A stretch of 64,000 nucleotides of DNA from Annona cherimola (taxonomy: Eukaryota > Streptophyta > Magnoliopsida > Magnoliales > Annonaceae). Positions 10,601-23,676 of this stretch are shown here, in pieces (positions within the stretch are counted from its first letter, which is position 1; every line of letters begins with the position of its first letter). Under the pieces are notes generated by a model. It worked only from the letters and a program-made list of their open reading frames with translations, had not been told where the DNA came from and ran no database searches. The translations under genes and the position numbers were made by a program. Where the stretch lies: the NCBI GenBank assembly GCA_030490835.1, contig CM059972.1:88025137-88089136 (forward strand), written 5' to 3'.

Positions 10601-11700
10601 CGAATTATGGATGCCCCCTCGACTGTCTCCAAAATTCGCAGAACCACACCAACTTGAAAAGAAATGCAGAACAGCCCAATAAGCTCGTGAGTTTTACAAG
10701 ACGACCCACGAGGATTTTACAAAAGAGCCATCTCGAACTCATATTTACAGAAAGTTGTCGCAAGTTTGCAGAAATTACAAAATGAACCAGACTTAAAAAA
10801 ATTTTTAGGTCAAAGACTAAAGGGGTGTCTAACGCTTTGTCATTCACCGTCAAGACGCCTCTGGAAAAGGAGGGCAGCTATAGACACCTTTCCCTTGAGC
10901 CCAAATAAAATATATGTATGGATCAAGATACAAGCCCAACAAACACAAAGGAAAAGTCTACCAAAAAAAGTTTCCAATGGGCTCTAGAATCAACAGCCCA
11001 CTTGGAGCAAGTCCAAACAATAAAACCAGGCCTACTAACCACCAAACGGGCCTATCCAGCTTTGGCCCACAGGAGCAAAGCTCCAACAAGCCATCAGAAT
11101 GGGCTCTACAGCAACAGCCCACCAGACTCCAGCAAACGAGCCTATCCAGCCTTGGCCCACAAGAGCAAAGCTCCAACAAGCCACCAGAATGGGCTCTACA
11201 ATAGCAGCCCACCAGATCAGCCTTAGCCCACAAAAGCGGACTCTACAGCAACAACCCATCAGGCCTCAACAACGGCCCACTTGGAGCAAAAGCCTCCAAC
11301 AAGATCCAAGTCAAACCGTAACGGGCTCCCATCCACGACCCACTTTCCCTCTATAAAAAGGAAGCCAAGCTTCCACTCCTAATACACCAAGAAAGGCATC
11401 CCAAAGGGAAGGACGGGAGTCTGCAGCAAAACTCCGGCACCCCGGCTTCTCCTCTCCTCCAACTCTCTCTCTCTCCCTCTTCTTCAGATTTTTATTTTTA
11501 TTTTCCCCTTTTCATGTCCATGTAAACGGCTTCGGGTTCACAGATTTTTGTCATATCTGTTTTAATCCGAAAACCGAAATCCAAGCTCTGTACGACCGGT
11601 GTTCTTATTCAATAAAAACGATGACTGATCTCTCCTTTAAGATCAGTGGCGACTCCATCTAGTAGTGTAAATCTCTTGGCTTTTGAGGTTTTTCTCACAT
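10600..11700 (+). mobile_element. LTR-like leader with tandem repeats, TATA box and poly(A) signal
   Basis: A 90-bp unit containing CCTATCCAGC and TTGGCCCACA is repeated at 11051 and 11141. It is followed by TATAAAA (11352-11358), a CT-rich leader (11450-11480), AATAAA (11611-11616) and TGGCGACTCC (11647-11656), which resembles the primer-site region of plant Tat-type gypsy elements. The order promoter, R-like region, poly(A) signal and primer site is what a 5' LTR looks like. I could not find a matching second LTR or clean TG/CA ends. Confidence 0.4.
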
Positions 11701-12370
11701 GTTTTATTTGATCTAAATATTAACGCATTTTATTTCATAAGGATGCAGGAATCCCGCGCATATGCAATGCTCAAGAAGCCCAATGATCAAATCCAAAACC
11801 GAGGCCTATCCTATGCAAACATCTATTTTTTAAAATATACTAACACCCCTTCTATTCAATGAGAAACGCAAGTTCTGGCCCTTTCGATTCGGCCCAGATT
11901 TCACGAGGCAGGAAAGGCGTCCGAACCCATCGTAGCGTCCGCGACGGGTGCTACAGTATCACTTAACTTAAAGAGTATTCTTATCATTTTACAGAAAGTT
12001 CTAATGGCGTCCTAACTTAAGGATACGCTTGCAAATTTCATGCAAACCTTATAAGCATATTTGCAGTATTAAAAAATTTAAAAACATGAATGCAATATTA
12101 GTCAAACCTTATAGACATATTTGTAAAAAAATATTTTTTTCCCATTCGCAGAAGTGAAGCTGTCTATTGAGAAGCCAATGCGCCTAACATGGGATCAGTA
12201 GGAATAGAAGGCAAGGAATTGCCATCCATGAAGTCCGGCCAGCAACCTCCAGAACGAAATCAAAAAGAAAAGGCTTGACACCGTCTTCTTCTCTCTTCTT
12301 TGCTTTATTTGAGTGAACGGTAGCAGTAAGGCTGCCTCCCACCATGCATTTGATACTAACGAGGGAAATG
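11700..12370. other. Intergenic, nothing recognised
   Basis: Moderately AT-rich DNA with short repeated words (ACCTTATAAGCATATTTGCA near 12047 and a similar ACCTTATAGACATATTTGTA near 12107). A GC-richer patch at 11870-11960 resembles retroelement leader DNA. No credible gene. Confidence 0.4.
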
Positions 12371-12396
12371 TTTCACAACAACATGATATTGTCGGT

Positions 12397-12402
12397 TTTA
12401 TT
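12397..12402 (-). terminator. Candidate poly(A) signal of the BPM gene
   Basis: AATAAA on the minus strand, about 710 bases after the BPM stop codon. No other gene intervenes and the DNA between has U-rich, UTR-like composition, which would give a 3' UTR of about 740 bases ending near 12370. An alternative upstream signal is the AATAAT near 12790 before an A-run at 12753-12768. Confidence 0.4.
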
Positions 12403-13108
12403 GATTAAACATTCCAGCAAAACCTGCATACAACTTGACTCGATTTCAGGTTTACTCACCCTTCTTGAGTTTCTTGGGTTTGTGACAACATAGACCCAGC
12501 AGACGGAAGTTGGCCCCACCCAAGCAATCGCTCGGAATTTTCCATCTGAATGTGGTGAGAAAGAAATTTTTGTGCCTAGACGGTCTCTTACAAGTTACAA
12601 AAGAGGGCAGATGCCGATTAACGCTGCGATTTCATCAGCCCACATCACCGAGACTGAGTACATTACAAAATTGCAAATAGAATGGGAGACACCATGACCA
12701 ACTTCTACAATGGCGTTCACTGGGGAAAGAAAGCAAACAGGTTGAAATAATGATTTTTTTTTTTTTTTAATAACCGGTGGCTTTCCATTATTCCAGTCGG
12801 CTATTAGTTGAACAACAGTCCCAACTCAAGATCATATCCGAAATACCCACACACCCCATCACAACGTATCTTGTTTGGCTGGAAATAGCATGCCATAAAA
12901 GAAGAGATGAACGGGTCTCCTGGCAATCCACTATTCAACAAAAGCCAGCTCCTTTTACAGATGAAGCAAGCATGGATACAGAAAACACTACAAATTTTTA
13001 CATCTGAGAAAAAACATGAGATTGCTGAAGAAATAGTTCTAACCTCCAATCTATTTCCATCTAGAAGGTGATGCTCGATACAGAATTGACTGAAGATAGA
13101 TTACCAGC

Positions 13109-16100
13109 CTATATCCGCTGTTTCACACGCCTCCCATTAGCATCACTCCCATCAAGTGTGTCATTTGCATGGTGCCGAGATAACATGATTGAATGCTCGC
13201 CAACCTTAGCCACATATTCCAAGAGCTCTGTCAGGACAGAGGGGCAGCTCACCTTCAAGTACTCAAACCCGTCTGTCTGCATCACCGCTGCACAGAAAAA
13301 TAAATGTTTATACACTAAGGGTATGTTTAGGAAATGATAAAACTTCTGATGCTAAGTGTTTGGTATAAAAGTTTTTGAAATAAGAGAAAATGATATGATA
13401 TAATAAGAGTAATGATGAAGAGTAATAAAAATAAAGTTAAAATAGATAGATAATAGTGTAAAAATTATTGAATAGTAATATCGTTGTATATGAAGATGTG
13501 AATAAATAATTAAAAAATAGGGTAATTAGTGAGAGTGAAAGGTTTTAAACTGAAAAGTTTAAAAAAAAAACAAACACCCCCTAATAAGCACAACTAGACA
13601 ACTAGAAGTGCAAAATCCTGCTTCTCAGGGGGGAAAAAGAAAAAGGAAGAATAGAATAAAGAAAGAAAGAAGAGCAATATTCTAAGACAATTTTTCAATG
13701 GTAAGACACATCGTCATACACAGCAATAGGCTTGTTCCTCGTTCCTTGCTCTACACGGTATCCTCAAAAATATGATCGTCACAGCTTAAACATCAATGAA
13801 GCTGTTCAGACTGGTAAACCATTTTGGTTATATGTAGATATCAAGGCCCTGGCCTGAATAAGTCTATCAAAAGCATGGATAATGCATGCATTAGTCATAA
13901 TGTAATAACAATTCCCATATCCTCTAACATAATATATAATTTAAAAAATCCAACAAACTTTTTTTTTCCACATATTACACATATTTCCATCATCAACCAT
14001 ATCTGTCCTTACAATCTACGTCATATTGTTGTCTCATGCAGGCCATAATTTTATATTAGAGTTTATCTTCAAAAATAGCTACGGTTTTAGAATCATAAAT
14101 AAGCATATGTTAATTGGTCGGTTCCAAAGTTGCCAAGGCACAAGGCGCATGGAAGTCCTAGCACCAAGGCTCAAGGGGCAGAAATAAGGTGCACAAAAGT
14201 TCTAGTGCCTGGGCGCACAATGCACTCCCAAGGCAAATATATGCTAGCGGTGCCTAAAACTAATGGTTAAAAATAGAAGTACCACTCAAAAGGAAAGCAT
14301 ATACTAAATTACAACTATCAAGAGTAAAAACAAAATGCGAAGGAATTGCAAGGTTCATCATTTTGAAAAATGTTTTTGGATTTTTTTGAGAAAGTCCACA
14401 GCCCCAGGAATGCACCGTGGACCTGACCCATAGAAGTGCACCTTAGGTGGGAAATGGGCCTTATCAAACGGATGCACCTGGAGTGCCTCCTTGGTGCATG
14501 GAATGCGCCCAAGCATGCCTTGCACCCAGGAGCTTTGAAAACTATGGTTGTTGGTTCAGAAGCAATTGAAATAACATTTTGGTCAAAAATCAAGAGGATG
14601 CACAAATCACTCCATGCACCTGGTTTATCTTTAAAACAATAGCTAGATGTGCAAATAACTATTTAATACTTGCTATTACAACCAAATGGTAGTGGCAAAT
14701 TGCCAAAGAGAGGACAACAGTTGCACAAGCAAAAAATCAAAGCATAAAAATACGCTACACTCAGTGTAATAATACACCTTTCTGAAAATTGTCTTCCCAA
14801 AAAATAAAAAGTTTTTCTTTGCTAACAACAAAACCGATAAAAATCTGTATACCACAGGCTGATCATGCAAAAACAAATCTTAATACCTAAATGGCTGACA
14901 ACTTTTGATGCTTGACTTGGTAAAGTATGTGCACGCCAGCACTATACCGACTACTAAGAATATGAATGAACATCGCCCAAATTCTGCTACATAACAATGG
15001 AGATCTTCAGATAGATCTTTGAGTTCTTTGAATACTCCCAATCATTGTAGCAGTGATAGAAGACATGGATGGACCAACAGAAACAGTTTTAATAAAGGAA
15101 GACGAATGGACCCCCAAAAATGTTTTCATGGCAGAAAATGGCCAATGGACAAACAAACTGTTTCAACCGAGGAATATTCTGCTCAGCATTGGATTATAAC
15201 CATTGAACGAATCAAACTGTTTGAAAAGTGAATGACAACATTATATGTTATTTACTAAAGTAAAGACTGATGGACAGATGCAAAAAAACAGAGGACATTC
15301 TTCCTGACATTGAAATCCTTCTCCCATCCAACCTTCCCACTTTCTGTAAAGTGAGTTTCTCCACATTCTTGACAATTAAGTTACTAAAACCAATTGGTAA
15401 AGCAGAAATGGAGTACCTCTAAGATTCTCAGGCATTGCAATGAACTTGAGGCACACAGCTTTAAGTTCAAAACAGTGGTGCTGCTCTGCTAAAGCTAAGG
15501 TTGTGGCAACAGTGTTTATTGCAACTTCATCACAGAGTTTGACTTCACATAGCAACCTCAGCCTCTCCAAACCATAACGATCCGCTGCTGCAAGTAAATG
15601 TTGTGCCATCAATGTTGAGGCCCATTTTAAATTCAGACCTGTAAGCTCTTGCAAGTCTGGCAGAGAATCCCAGTATATGAAATGGAGCAAGACCTACATA
15701 AATTGAACAGAACAAATTTATATTTTTTTTGTAAAAAATGCATTATCAAATTGCTTAAACTTAATAGAAAACCTGAAAGTCGATGTAAAGATTGCAAAAA
15801 ATTGAGAAACCAGTAATTGGATTCAACCAGAGTTACCGAACCTGTAATGGAAGCCTTAAAAAGAATACAACATGCCTTGAATGATAACTTCACAAATAAA
15901 GCAAACAGCCATTGCTCCACATTTAGAAAATTAAGATGGAACATATGATTCCCATCCCTCTCTACTTACTTAGTTTAAGTCGCCCCTCAAGCAGAGGAAA
16001 AGCTCATTTTTAATCAAGAACCAATCCAACCAATCTATACATGGGCAATGGACAAAGAACTACCACACCACACCATTCTTAGAAGAAGCTTCTACAATCA

Positions 16101-19100
16101 ATGATATCTAGAAACATAAGAACTACGAGCATTAAGTTGATCCACCTCCCATCCATATCTAGATACAAGGGTGTTTTGACCAGGGTTTTCAAAAACTAGT
16201 TGTATGGTCGATACAAGGGCAAATCGATCAATATGGAGGCATATTGATCAGACGAATATAAATGTGCAAAGTTGCATTTTTTCACTCCAGATATGGTTTA
16301 TTTTCAAACCTCCTCCCTTCTTCTGCACTCATTTTTTTATGCCTAACCTACTAGAAAAACAAATCAAACATTCTTTTTTGTATGATTTTGTTAATTTCCA
16401 AATTGACTCACATTCTCTAAGGGGAAAATTCCTCTTATATCTACAACAATCCCCCATAATTCCTATTATATTTATAACATTTTATAAATTTCTTTTATAC
16501 CCTTAAAATTTGACTCTAAATTCCAATTATACTCATACAATCAAAACAACCATTAACTACCTCATTAAAAAGACGCTTTTACCCCTCTATAATTTCTTTA
16601 ATCTTAATTGAAATGATTCAACTCTAATATGATTCAATTAATGTTGGTAAACTATCAATTTATTACATCAAGTGATTTAAATATCATATTAGGATTGAAT
16701 CATTTCAATTAAGAAAAATTTGAAGGGGCAAAATCATCTTTTCAATATGATAGGTAACCGTTGTTTTGACTGCAAAATGTTGTCAGTATATTATAAAGAA
16801 AAGGCAAATATTGTGGGTATAAGAAGAATTTTCCCTTTTCTAAGTTAAAGAAACATGAATTAGAACTCTCAAAATCTCTATTAAGTTGGAGATTTGAGGT
16901 ACATAGCAACTTTGGGCCATTTCAAACAGTTATAAAGTAGAAATTTTATGGAAAAACACATTTCTTGAGCCAAAATTTAAGATCTATGAAAAGAAATTAT
17001 TAGGGGAAGTAAGAAAAGGTAAGATTTCACTTCAGTTTTTCTATCGCATGCTATAGGTAGGGGTGTTAATGGTCATGGTCAACCCGTCAACCTGCTCGTC
17101 CAACCCGTTTATAAATGGGTTTGGGTTGAGATTTTTAAATAAATAGGTTATGATCCGCCAACCAGTTTAACCATTGAATTAAATAAATGGATTAGGGTTG
17201 AGATTTTATAACTCGTCAACTCGTTTAGTAATCCATTTAACCCATATAATCTGTTCAACCTCTTTAATTCGTTTAACTCTAACTCGCTTAACTCATTAAA
17301 ATTTTATATATATACATGTAAACCCCTAAGTTATCTTTCCTCATTAAGTCTTCCTCTAATCACCTAATTTTTCATTTTTCCATTGTTGTCTTTATTCCAT
17401 TTTCCTATTACTGCCCTATTTCCATTTCCCCTAAATTCAAAACACCTTCTCGTCTCTCCCTACAAGATCATTATCTACTAGAGTCTAGGCTTTTAGGTTA
17501 TTTGTTATACAACCAGTTAACCCGTCAACCTGCTCGTCCAACCCGTTTATAAATGGGTTTGGGTTAAGATTTTTAAATAAATAGTTTATGATCCGCCAAC
17601 CAGTTTAACCATTGAATTAAATAAATAGATTAGGGTCGAGATTTTATAACTCGTCAACTCGTTTAGTAATCCATTTAACCCATATAATCTGTTCAACCTC
17701 TTTAATTCGTTTAACTCATTTAACTCAGTTAACTCATTAAAATTTTATATATATACATGTAAACCCCTAGGTTATCTTTCCTCATTAAGTCTTCCTCGAA
17801 TCACCTAATTTTTCATTTTTCCATTGCTGTCTTTATTCCATTTTGCTGTTACTACCCTATTTCCATTTCCCCTAAATTCAAAACACCTTCTCGTCTCTCC
17901 CTACGAGATCATTATCTACTAGAGTCTAGGTTTTTAGGTTATTTGTTATACAACCAGTTAACAACCCACCAACCCATTTATTAAATGGGTTGTAAATGGG
18001 TTAGGATTGAAATTTTTTAAATGGGTTAATAAACGGATTAAGATTGAGATATTTTAAATAAGTTAGGATTAGAATTAGGCTTCAACCCATCCAACCGGAT
18101 CCGTTAACACTCCTAGCTATAGGCCTACATGATAATGCATGCATAGTATTATAAAATAAATTTAAACATTTTCATGGCATTGTTTTATTCTTAAAACTTG
18201 GGTAGTTGTAAATTAAATGAAGGGTGTTCGGGTGCGGCCGGGCCCATGAGAGCAGCCATGCTTTCCAGCCAAAAAACCCATTTTTTATTATATTTTTTAA
18301 TTAACAAGTAAAGCTAGATATATTTAACCAATAAACCAAGTTTTACTATTTTTAAATGTTTTTAAGTATTTTTTTATTTTTAAATGCAGTAGCATTTTTC
18401 GTAATTTCTGAGTCAGAAAATTACGAAAATGCCACTGTGTCTAAAAATAAAAAAAAATACTTAAAAGCATCTATAAATGATAAAACTTAGTTGATAGGTT
18501 AAATACACCTAGCTCTACATGTTTATAAAAAAAATCAAAAAAAAAAAAATTTGGAGGGGTCTTTAGGCCGGACGCATAGGGGGGTCCATGCACCCGGCCT
18601 AAAAGAATCACCCCTCAAGTTAAATATCTTATCACTTATAATGTGGAATGATTTTGCCTATTCGAGTAAAAGCTATTAGTTTCTTGCTTAATATTCTAAT
18701 GAATAGCTTGTATAAGACAGTCATATACAGCTACTCAGCTATTTAGAGAGAGGACGGTTGATACATAATCATATATATCAGTCAAATGTAAAATAACTAC
18801 AAATATTCTTTAATTTCTCATTTTTTCCAAATTTTCTAAACGTTTTTTAGTATTTCTTTCTTTTTAAAAAATTGTCCGGTAAAGGCTGACACGGTCCACA
18901 AATCCGAAATGATCCCCCCCCCCCCCTGGTATAATATTCAAAACCATGATTGGGAAAGCAAACTTCATTGATCCTGGCCTGTCAAAGAGTCAGGACAATA
19001 ATGAAACCTTAACAAGTCCATTTCTGATGTTGAAATTCCAATTGTGGAACATGAACACCATCAAGAATCAATATTGTTAAATCTTCAGCCGATTTATCTT

Positions 19101-22100
19101 TTCTATGATTTTTTCATATGTGACAATAGGAGCAAGATACATTAGACTTCACAGCAACATAGATTTGTCGTGCAAGAGTTACTCCATCTGGCTTCACCAA
19201 TTCAGTAATGATGTCCCTCCTAAACAAAGAATATCCCCCCAAAATAACATTCTTTTGCCTATTGCCTATTTATCCAGCTCTGCCAAAATCATAATCTATC
19301 GAAACGGTTCTACCCAACCTGACATTAACTCCTGCCACTTCAAAGGTGGCAGTATAAAAAAAAAAGTGGCAGACTGCTCAAAGATATTCTTCATATAGTT
19401 CCCAATTCTTCTATTTCCACCCATATTTTTCCTTTTTGCATGAACTAATGTGCAAACCTATGACCCAAATAGGAATAGTAATAATCAAGAATACCAGATC
19501 AGATAAAAGATGTTCACGTCAAGCAAGCAACAAGTACAAAAATTTAGGCAAGACATGAAACTTAATGTTCTAAAGCTTGACAGATGGTACACACAGATCA
19601 ATAAGAGCAGTCCATGCAACACATACTGAAACATGACCACTTCATGTTTCAAATCACAATAGGTGGTTAAAATGCCTTCGAAACAGCAACTAAAGGGCCA
19701 AAAATAGAGACATCATAGATGGGAACAGGAAAACATCCAACAGCTCATAAGCAGATGATGCATCATATATACATCGTTTTCACATACAAAAATTTATTTA
19801 TGCTAACCAATTCAATGCTGCACATATGTATGATACTCTACTATCTAGTAGAAACTGATGCTCACATGTAAACAAATGAAAAAAATAACATAATTGGGAA
19901 ATTAAACACAGAAGAATAAGCTATGTAGATTGAAAATATACAAACACAAGTCCGCACATCAAAAAAAAGGTGCACCACAGCCACTTCCTGTTCAAATCTC
20001 AATAGATGGTGAACAAAGAGAAACAGATGCATGAAACCACGCCATGCATCACAAATAGGTGCAGCACCATGGTTATCAAAACCTCAACTAAAGGGAAGGT
20101 TAGGAAGTTACGGTAGATGGGAACAATAACACACCCATATCTCATCAGAAGATAATACATGTATCGTATATTCATTATCTGCGCATACAGAAATTTCTTT
20201 ATACTAACTGATTTGCAAGGTATCCTCTACTATCTAGCCAGCAATCTTATGTTCAGCTAATGACATTTCCTTTGATACCAAACTGTCATAAAACAAGAAT
20301 CCTTAATGTAAAATGAACACCAGAAAGCTTTAGAAGAAAGAAGTACTAATGACATTGCTATGATAACACACTGACATTCCTTTATATAAAATGAACACCA
20401 GAAAGCTTTAAAAAAAGGAAGCAAACTATCTCAGAAAGGAATAAAAGAAGAAATAAAGGAAGCAGAGTAAAAGTGGGGAAGAACTAAAGAAGAAGAAAAT
20501 CGGGATCAGAGCAGAGAAGGAGAAGGTAATACGACAATAATCCATTAACTGAATTACATTCTCTAATACAAGTACTCTATAACAGAAATAATCCATAACA
20601 GCTAATGGCCATAATTTAAATGCATATCAATAAAAATAAGGAAAAGAAAAAAGAACCATCCAGCCAATTAATTTATATTTTGATCCCTTGATGCATAAAT
20701 CAAACACAAAGTAAATAATTAAATATTCCATGAGACTTAATATAATGACTTTGCACCTGAAACAGCATCCCTCCGCAAAGGACTCGCTTAAATTTTATGG
20801 CCAAATAAATTCATGAAGAGGAAAGCGATGGACAACCTTAAAAACTGGGGCCTCGATGTCTTCTACTTTTATGCATTGTGTGTTCCGATCCTTCATAGGT
20901 CCAAAAAGCTGTGCTCTAAACACAGGAGATCTGGCTGCAAGTACCAACTTGTGGGCAGAAAAGATCTCCCCATCAACATCAAAAGTCACATCTACTCCCT
21001 TTCCACTTTCAAGAAGCTGGCCAAAATGCTCCCCAATGTTAGAAGCTGAAACTGGAATGGAGTAAATCTTTGGACCCTCTGTATGTGACATCACAACACC
21101 AACACTACAATTCACCGATAGGCAGTCATCTTTCAGGTAGTCTGACTGTTCTAGAGTAGTTCTCCTGGAAAAACGCTTGTAACCCCTGCAAAGTTAAAAG
21201 ATAAGACCCATTAATCCTCTGTCACCATTTGTAGAGCACCCAAGCAGTTTGTTGATTACTGTCTGCAATAAATCTTTTAAGTCTGTGTGCAATTGTATGT
21301 CCACCATTCATGAAACAGTTCTTTAGAGTAAATACAAGAGGCCAGTCAGCATGGATTTGCATATGTATAGACACAGTAAACAAAGCTTCCCATAAAAAAA
21401 AATTTCTGAGATGGTTGCATCCTTTCAATATTCTATGTATTGAGCTAGATATGATGAGAATAAATTAAGGAAAATAGTAGAATATAGTAAAATTGAAAAG
21501 GCCATGATAGATTGTTCAGAATATCTTATGGCCCATTAACATTGAAATGCAACCTAAAGAATATGGGAAAAATCACCAAGTAATGCTTCAGCCCACGTTT
21601 TCATTTTCACCCACAAAAGTTCATCATCATAAACATAAGTATTTTGTTTCATCATCCAAACAGGAAAAATTAGTCCAATAGGATTCTCTATGCCTCTGCC
21701 ATTATTGATCTATAAGAAGTTCAAATTTGTGCATCCATGCTGTTCATGTTTGTACTCCTTAAATAAGCCAACTTAGTCCTCAACTTTAAGGATGGCTACT
21801 ACCATGCGTCACATCTCATTCAACTAATATTGATATATTCACTCACCAACCCTCCCCTGTTTAGAGCCATAATGCCAGCTCCACAGTTAATTCTCAATTT
21901 TATCCTGTTGGAATGTCTACAGCACTTTCTTTAAGGCATTGAAACCTGCAATTTTTCTTTCAATGAACTCTCCTAGTTATACTCTACGACCAACGGATCT
22001 GACATGAACTCCATAAATGCCCATGGTAATTTTTTTAGCTGCAAAAGAGACCATTCATCATCATCATCTCCAAGTCCCAATTAATTGTTTTCAGCTTCAT

Positions 22101-23676
22101 CCCAACAATGTGATTTCTTGCATGCATGTTTATAAGCATACTCCCAATCCTAAATGTTCAGGAGCACAACCAGCTTATGAAGAATTGAATTCATTCTACT
22201 TGCTATAAACTGATAATTTTTTTTCTCTCCTTTGTTTCCATCAAACAATATTTGGCCAATTAACAACTTGATTCTAAATGAGGTCACTGAATGTTCAAAC
22301 CCAAAAAGAAAGAAAGAAAGCAGTGGGGGAAAAAAAAAAAAGAAAAGAAAGAAAAAAGCCAAGCACTCCATTGAGAAACAGCTGACTTCAATTAGGGGTC
22401 ACAAACACCTTTGATCTTCACCTCTACAGGGTTAGAATCGTTAAAAGCACCCACAAAAGCAAAACCCTCATTTTTGGTTACTTCCAATTTCATTGTTTGA
22501 CAGTTTATGTGGCATTCTACATATTTGAAATGTTTCCTTCCTAATCGTCATACAGATGAACTCCAACCCCAGAGACTTGCACACAAATGCAGTATAAATA
22601 TATATATAAACAAACTACAAATCATCAGTTTTGATTCAGTTGTTTTGCTATGATACCAAAACCTCGTAAATGAAAGCATCTATCCATTAGGCGGCCACTT
22701 TCCAACTTTTCCTGAGACAATATAAACACTCCTGTTTCGGATCTTACAAAGCCAGAGAATGAAGACGTCATTGCACCCTTGTCTGGAAAGAGAAAAAAAA
22801 AAAAAACAAAAAGCTAAAGGTAACCGCTGTGACCGGTCAGACAAATTGTCATAAGAGCTTCTGTAAGGCATTGCATAAATCATTCTTCTGATAGATTCAA
22901 TGCATGGCTGACGAATCAAAACCTCCTTATCGAAAAAATTCAAACCCCTCAATTGGTGTCCATGTAAAAACTCACAGACCAATATATTTTTAAAGATTGG
23001 ATTTTGGGGGTCTCCAAATCTAGGTGGTTTTTTTGTGCACTCACCATCCACCGTTCAGACAAACCATTCCAATGATCCGAAATGCCTATGATCACCTCAT
23101 TTATACAAACCGAAAATCCAGAAAGACTCTCTGGGGCGATGATCATTTTACATTCTCCATGAAAAACATCCAACGCCAAGAACAACCTTCCCAAAAACGA
23201 ACAAAGCGAGGATTCCACAACGACAAATAGAGTCAGGATAGAATTCCAGCATACCACATGCTTCCACGATACTTAAGCGTGTACGGCCCGCTCTCCAGCG
23301 TCCTCCCAAAATGGGTATGCACCTTGTGCCGTCCTTTCCCGCTCTGATCCAAAAGGGTCAATTCGAAGAGCGCCCTGACGTCTGTGCCATCGCTGGCGAG
23401 AGCTATGAACAGAGAAACGTACGCCGCATTGTCTTCCACGCTCTTCCCGTCCGGGTAGAAGTAGATGGCCCAATTGTAGCCCCCGACGGTGAAAGTGTCG
23501 GACGCGATGTATTTCCCGATCCCCAGCCCCTTGGACAGGGAATACCCGGTGATCTTGAACTGGTGGGATCCGTTGACGGTCTGCGTGAGGGACGTGGATG
23601 TCGTGACGGAAGGAGACGAAGATGGGGCGGAAGACGAGGGTTTTGCGGCCCCTTTACACACACGGCCGACGCCCAT
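13109..23676 (-). CDS. BPM: BTB/POZ-MATH (BPM) protein, CUL3 ubiquitin-ligase adaptor, complete copy
   Basis: Exons are 23676-23255, 21185-20837, 15693-15417 and 13287-13109, all with GT-AG borders and matching phases. The lengths 422+349+277+179 give 408 codons plus a stop, the usual BPM length. A Ser/Thr-rich leader (1-30) precedes the MATH domain (about 32-168: [38 protein letters not shown]). The BTB domain follows (about 194-310: [50 protein letters not shown]), then a BACK-like tail ([14 protein letters not shown]) and a basic end NGRRVKQRI, possibly a nuclear signal. In this family MATH binds substrates such as transcription factors and BTB binds CUL3, leading to ubiquitination in nucleus and cytosol. 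The frame is open 100 codons upstream of ATG 23674-23676, but homology begins at MGVGRVC. Introns 2 and 3 are full of transposons. Exons 1, 2 and the start of 3 lie in the duplicated unit; the rest is unique to this copy. Confidence 0.93.
13319..13581. mobile_element. Tourist-like MITE in BPM intron 3
   Basis: A 263-bp AT-rich element starting GGGTATGTTT and ending AAACACCCCC, inverted complements of each other, flanked by the trinucleotide TAA (13316-13318 and 13582-13584). This is the PIF/Harbinger pattern. It begins about 30 bases upstream, in gene sense, of the exon 4 acceptor. Confidence 0.75.
14121..14545. repeat. Fold-back repeat remnant in BPM intron 3
   Basis: The left end GGTTCCAAAGTTGCCAAGGC and the right end CCAGGAGCTTTGAAAACTATGG are imperfect inverted complements around CAAGGCGCATG/CATGCCTTGC arms, with GGTGCAC and TGCACCT words throughout. 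It looks like a degraded MITE. Target duplications are not clear. Confidence 0.4.
16422..16835. mobile_element. Mutator-like fold-back MITE (intron 2, copy 1)
   Basis: Termini GGGAAAATTCCTCTTATA and TATAAGAAGAATTTTCCC are inverted complements. The 9-bp flanks TTCTCTAAG (16413-16421) and TTTTCTAAG (16836-16844) differ by one base, as expected for an old Mutator-type target duplication. Orthologous elements are at 40336-40745 and 59410-59821, so insertion predates the array. Related to the element at 25217. Confidence 0.75.
17058..18115. mobile_element. Non-autonomous hAT-like element with internal 438-bp duplication (copy 1)
   Basis: Ends TAGGGGTGTTAATGG and CCGTTAACACTCCTA are inverted complements, flanked by a perfect 8-bp duplication GCTATAGG (17050-17057 and 18116-18123). 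The interior is rich in TTTAACCCGTTTAA-like words. Bases 17081-17518 are repeated in tandem from 17519 (both start AACCCGTCAACCTGCTCGTC). The orthologues in copies 2 and 3 are single-unit, about 600 bp. No coding capacity. Confidence 0.9.
18219..18616. mobile_element. Palindromic Mutator-like MITE, family A (copy 1)
   Basis: A 398-bp near-perfect fold-back. Arms carry GGTGCGGCCGGGCC and CACCCGGCC, and the centre pairs GCATTTTTCGTAATTT with AAATTACGAAAATGCC. The 9-bp flanks are AAATTAAAT (18210-18218) and AAGTTAAAT (18617-18625); both flanks are AAATTAAAT in copies 2 and 3. The element is present in all three array copies, so it is older than the duplication. Confidence 0.82.
18617..20794. other. 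Remainder of BPM intron 2, copy 1
   Basis: AT-rich intronic DNA shared with copies 2 and 3. It includes a poly-C site at about 18907-18926 that is expanded or invaded in the other copies, and direct repeats of AATGAACACCAGAAAGCTTTA near 20310 and 20390. No open frame with coding character on either strand. Confidence 0.6.
21186..23254. other. BPM intron 1 (copy 1)
   Basis: A 2069-base intron on the minus strand, donor GTATGC at 23254 and acceptor TTTGCAG ending at 21186. It holds A-rich microsatellites (GAAA runs near 22310-22360 and an A-run near 22793-22806) but no inserted element that I can delimit. Intron 1 of copy 2 (47033-44966) is closely similar. Confidence 0.7.

Noticed and set aside
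503..18115. Transposase genes in the hAT elements
   Set aside because: No frame in any of them has length or residues typical of a hAT transposase; all are non-autonomous.
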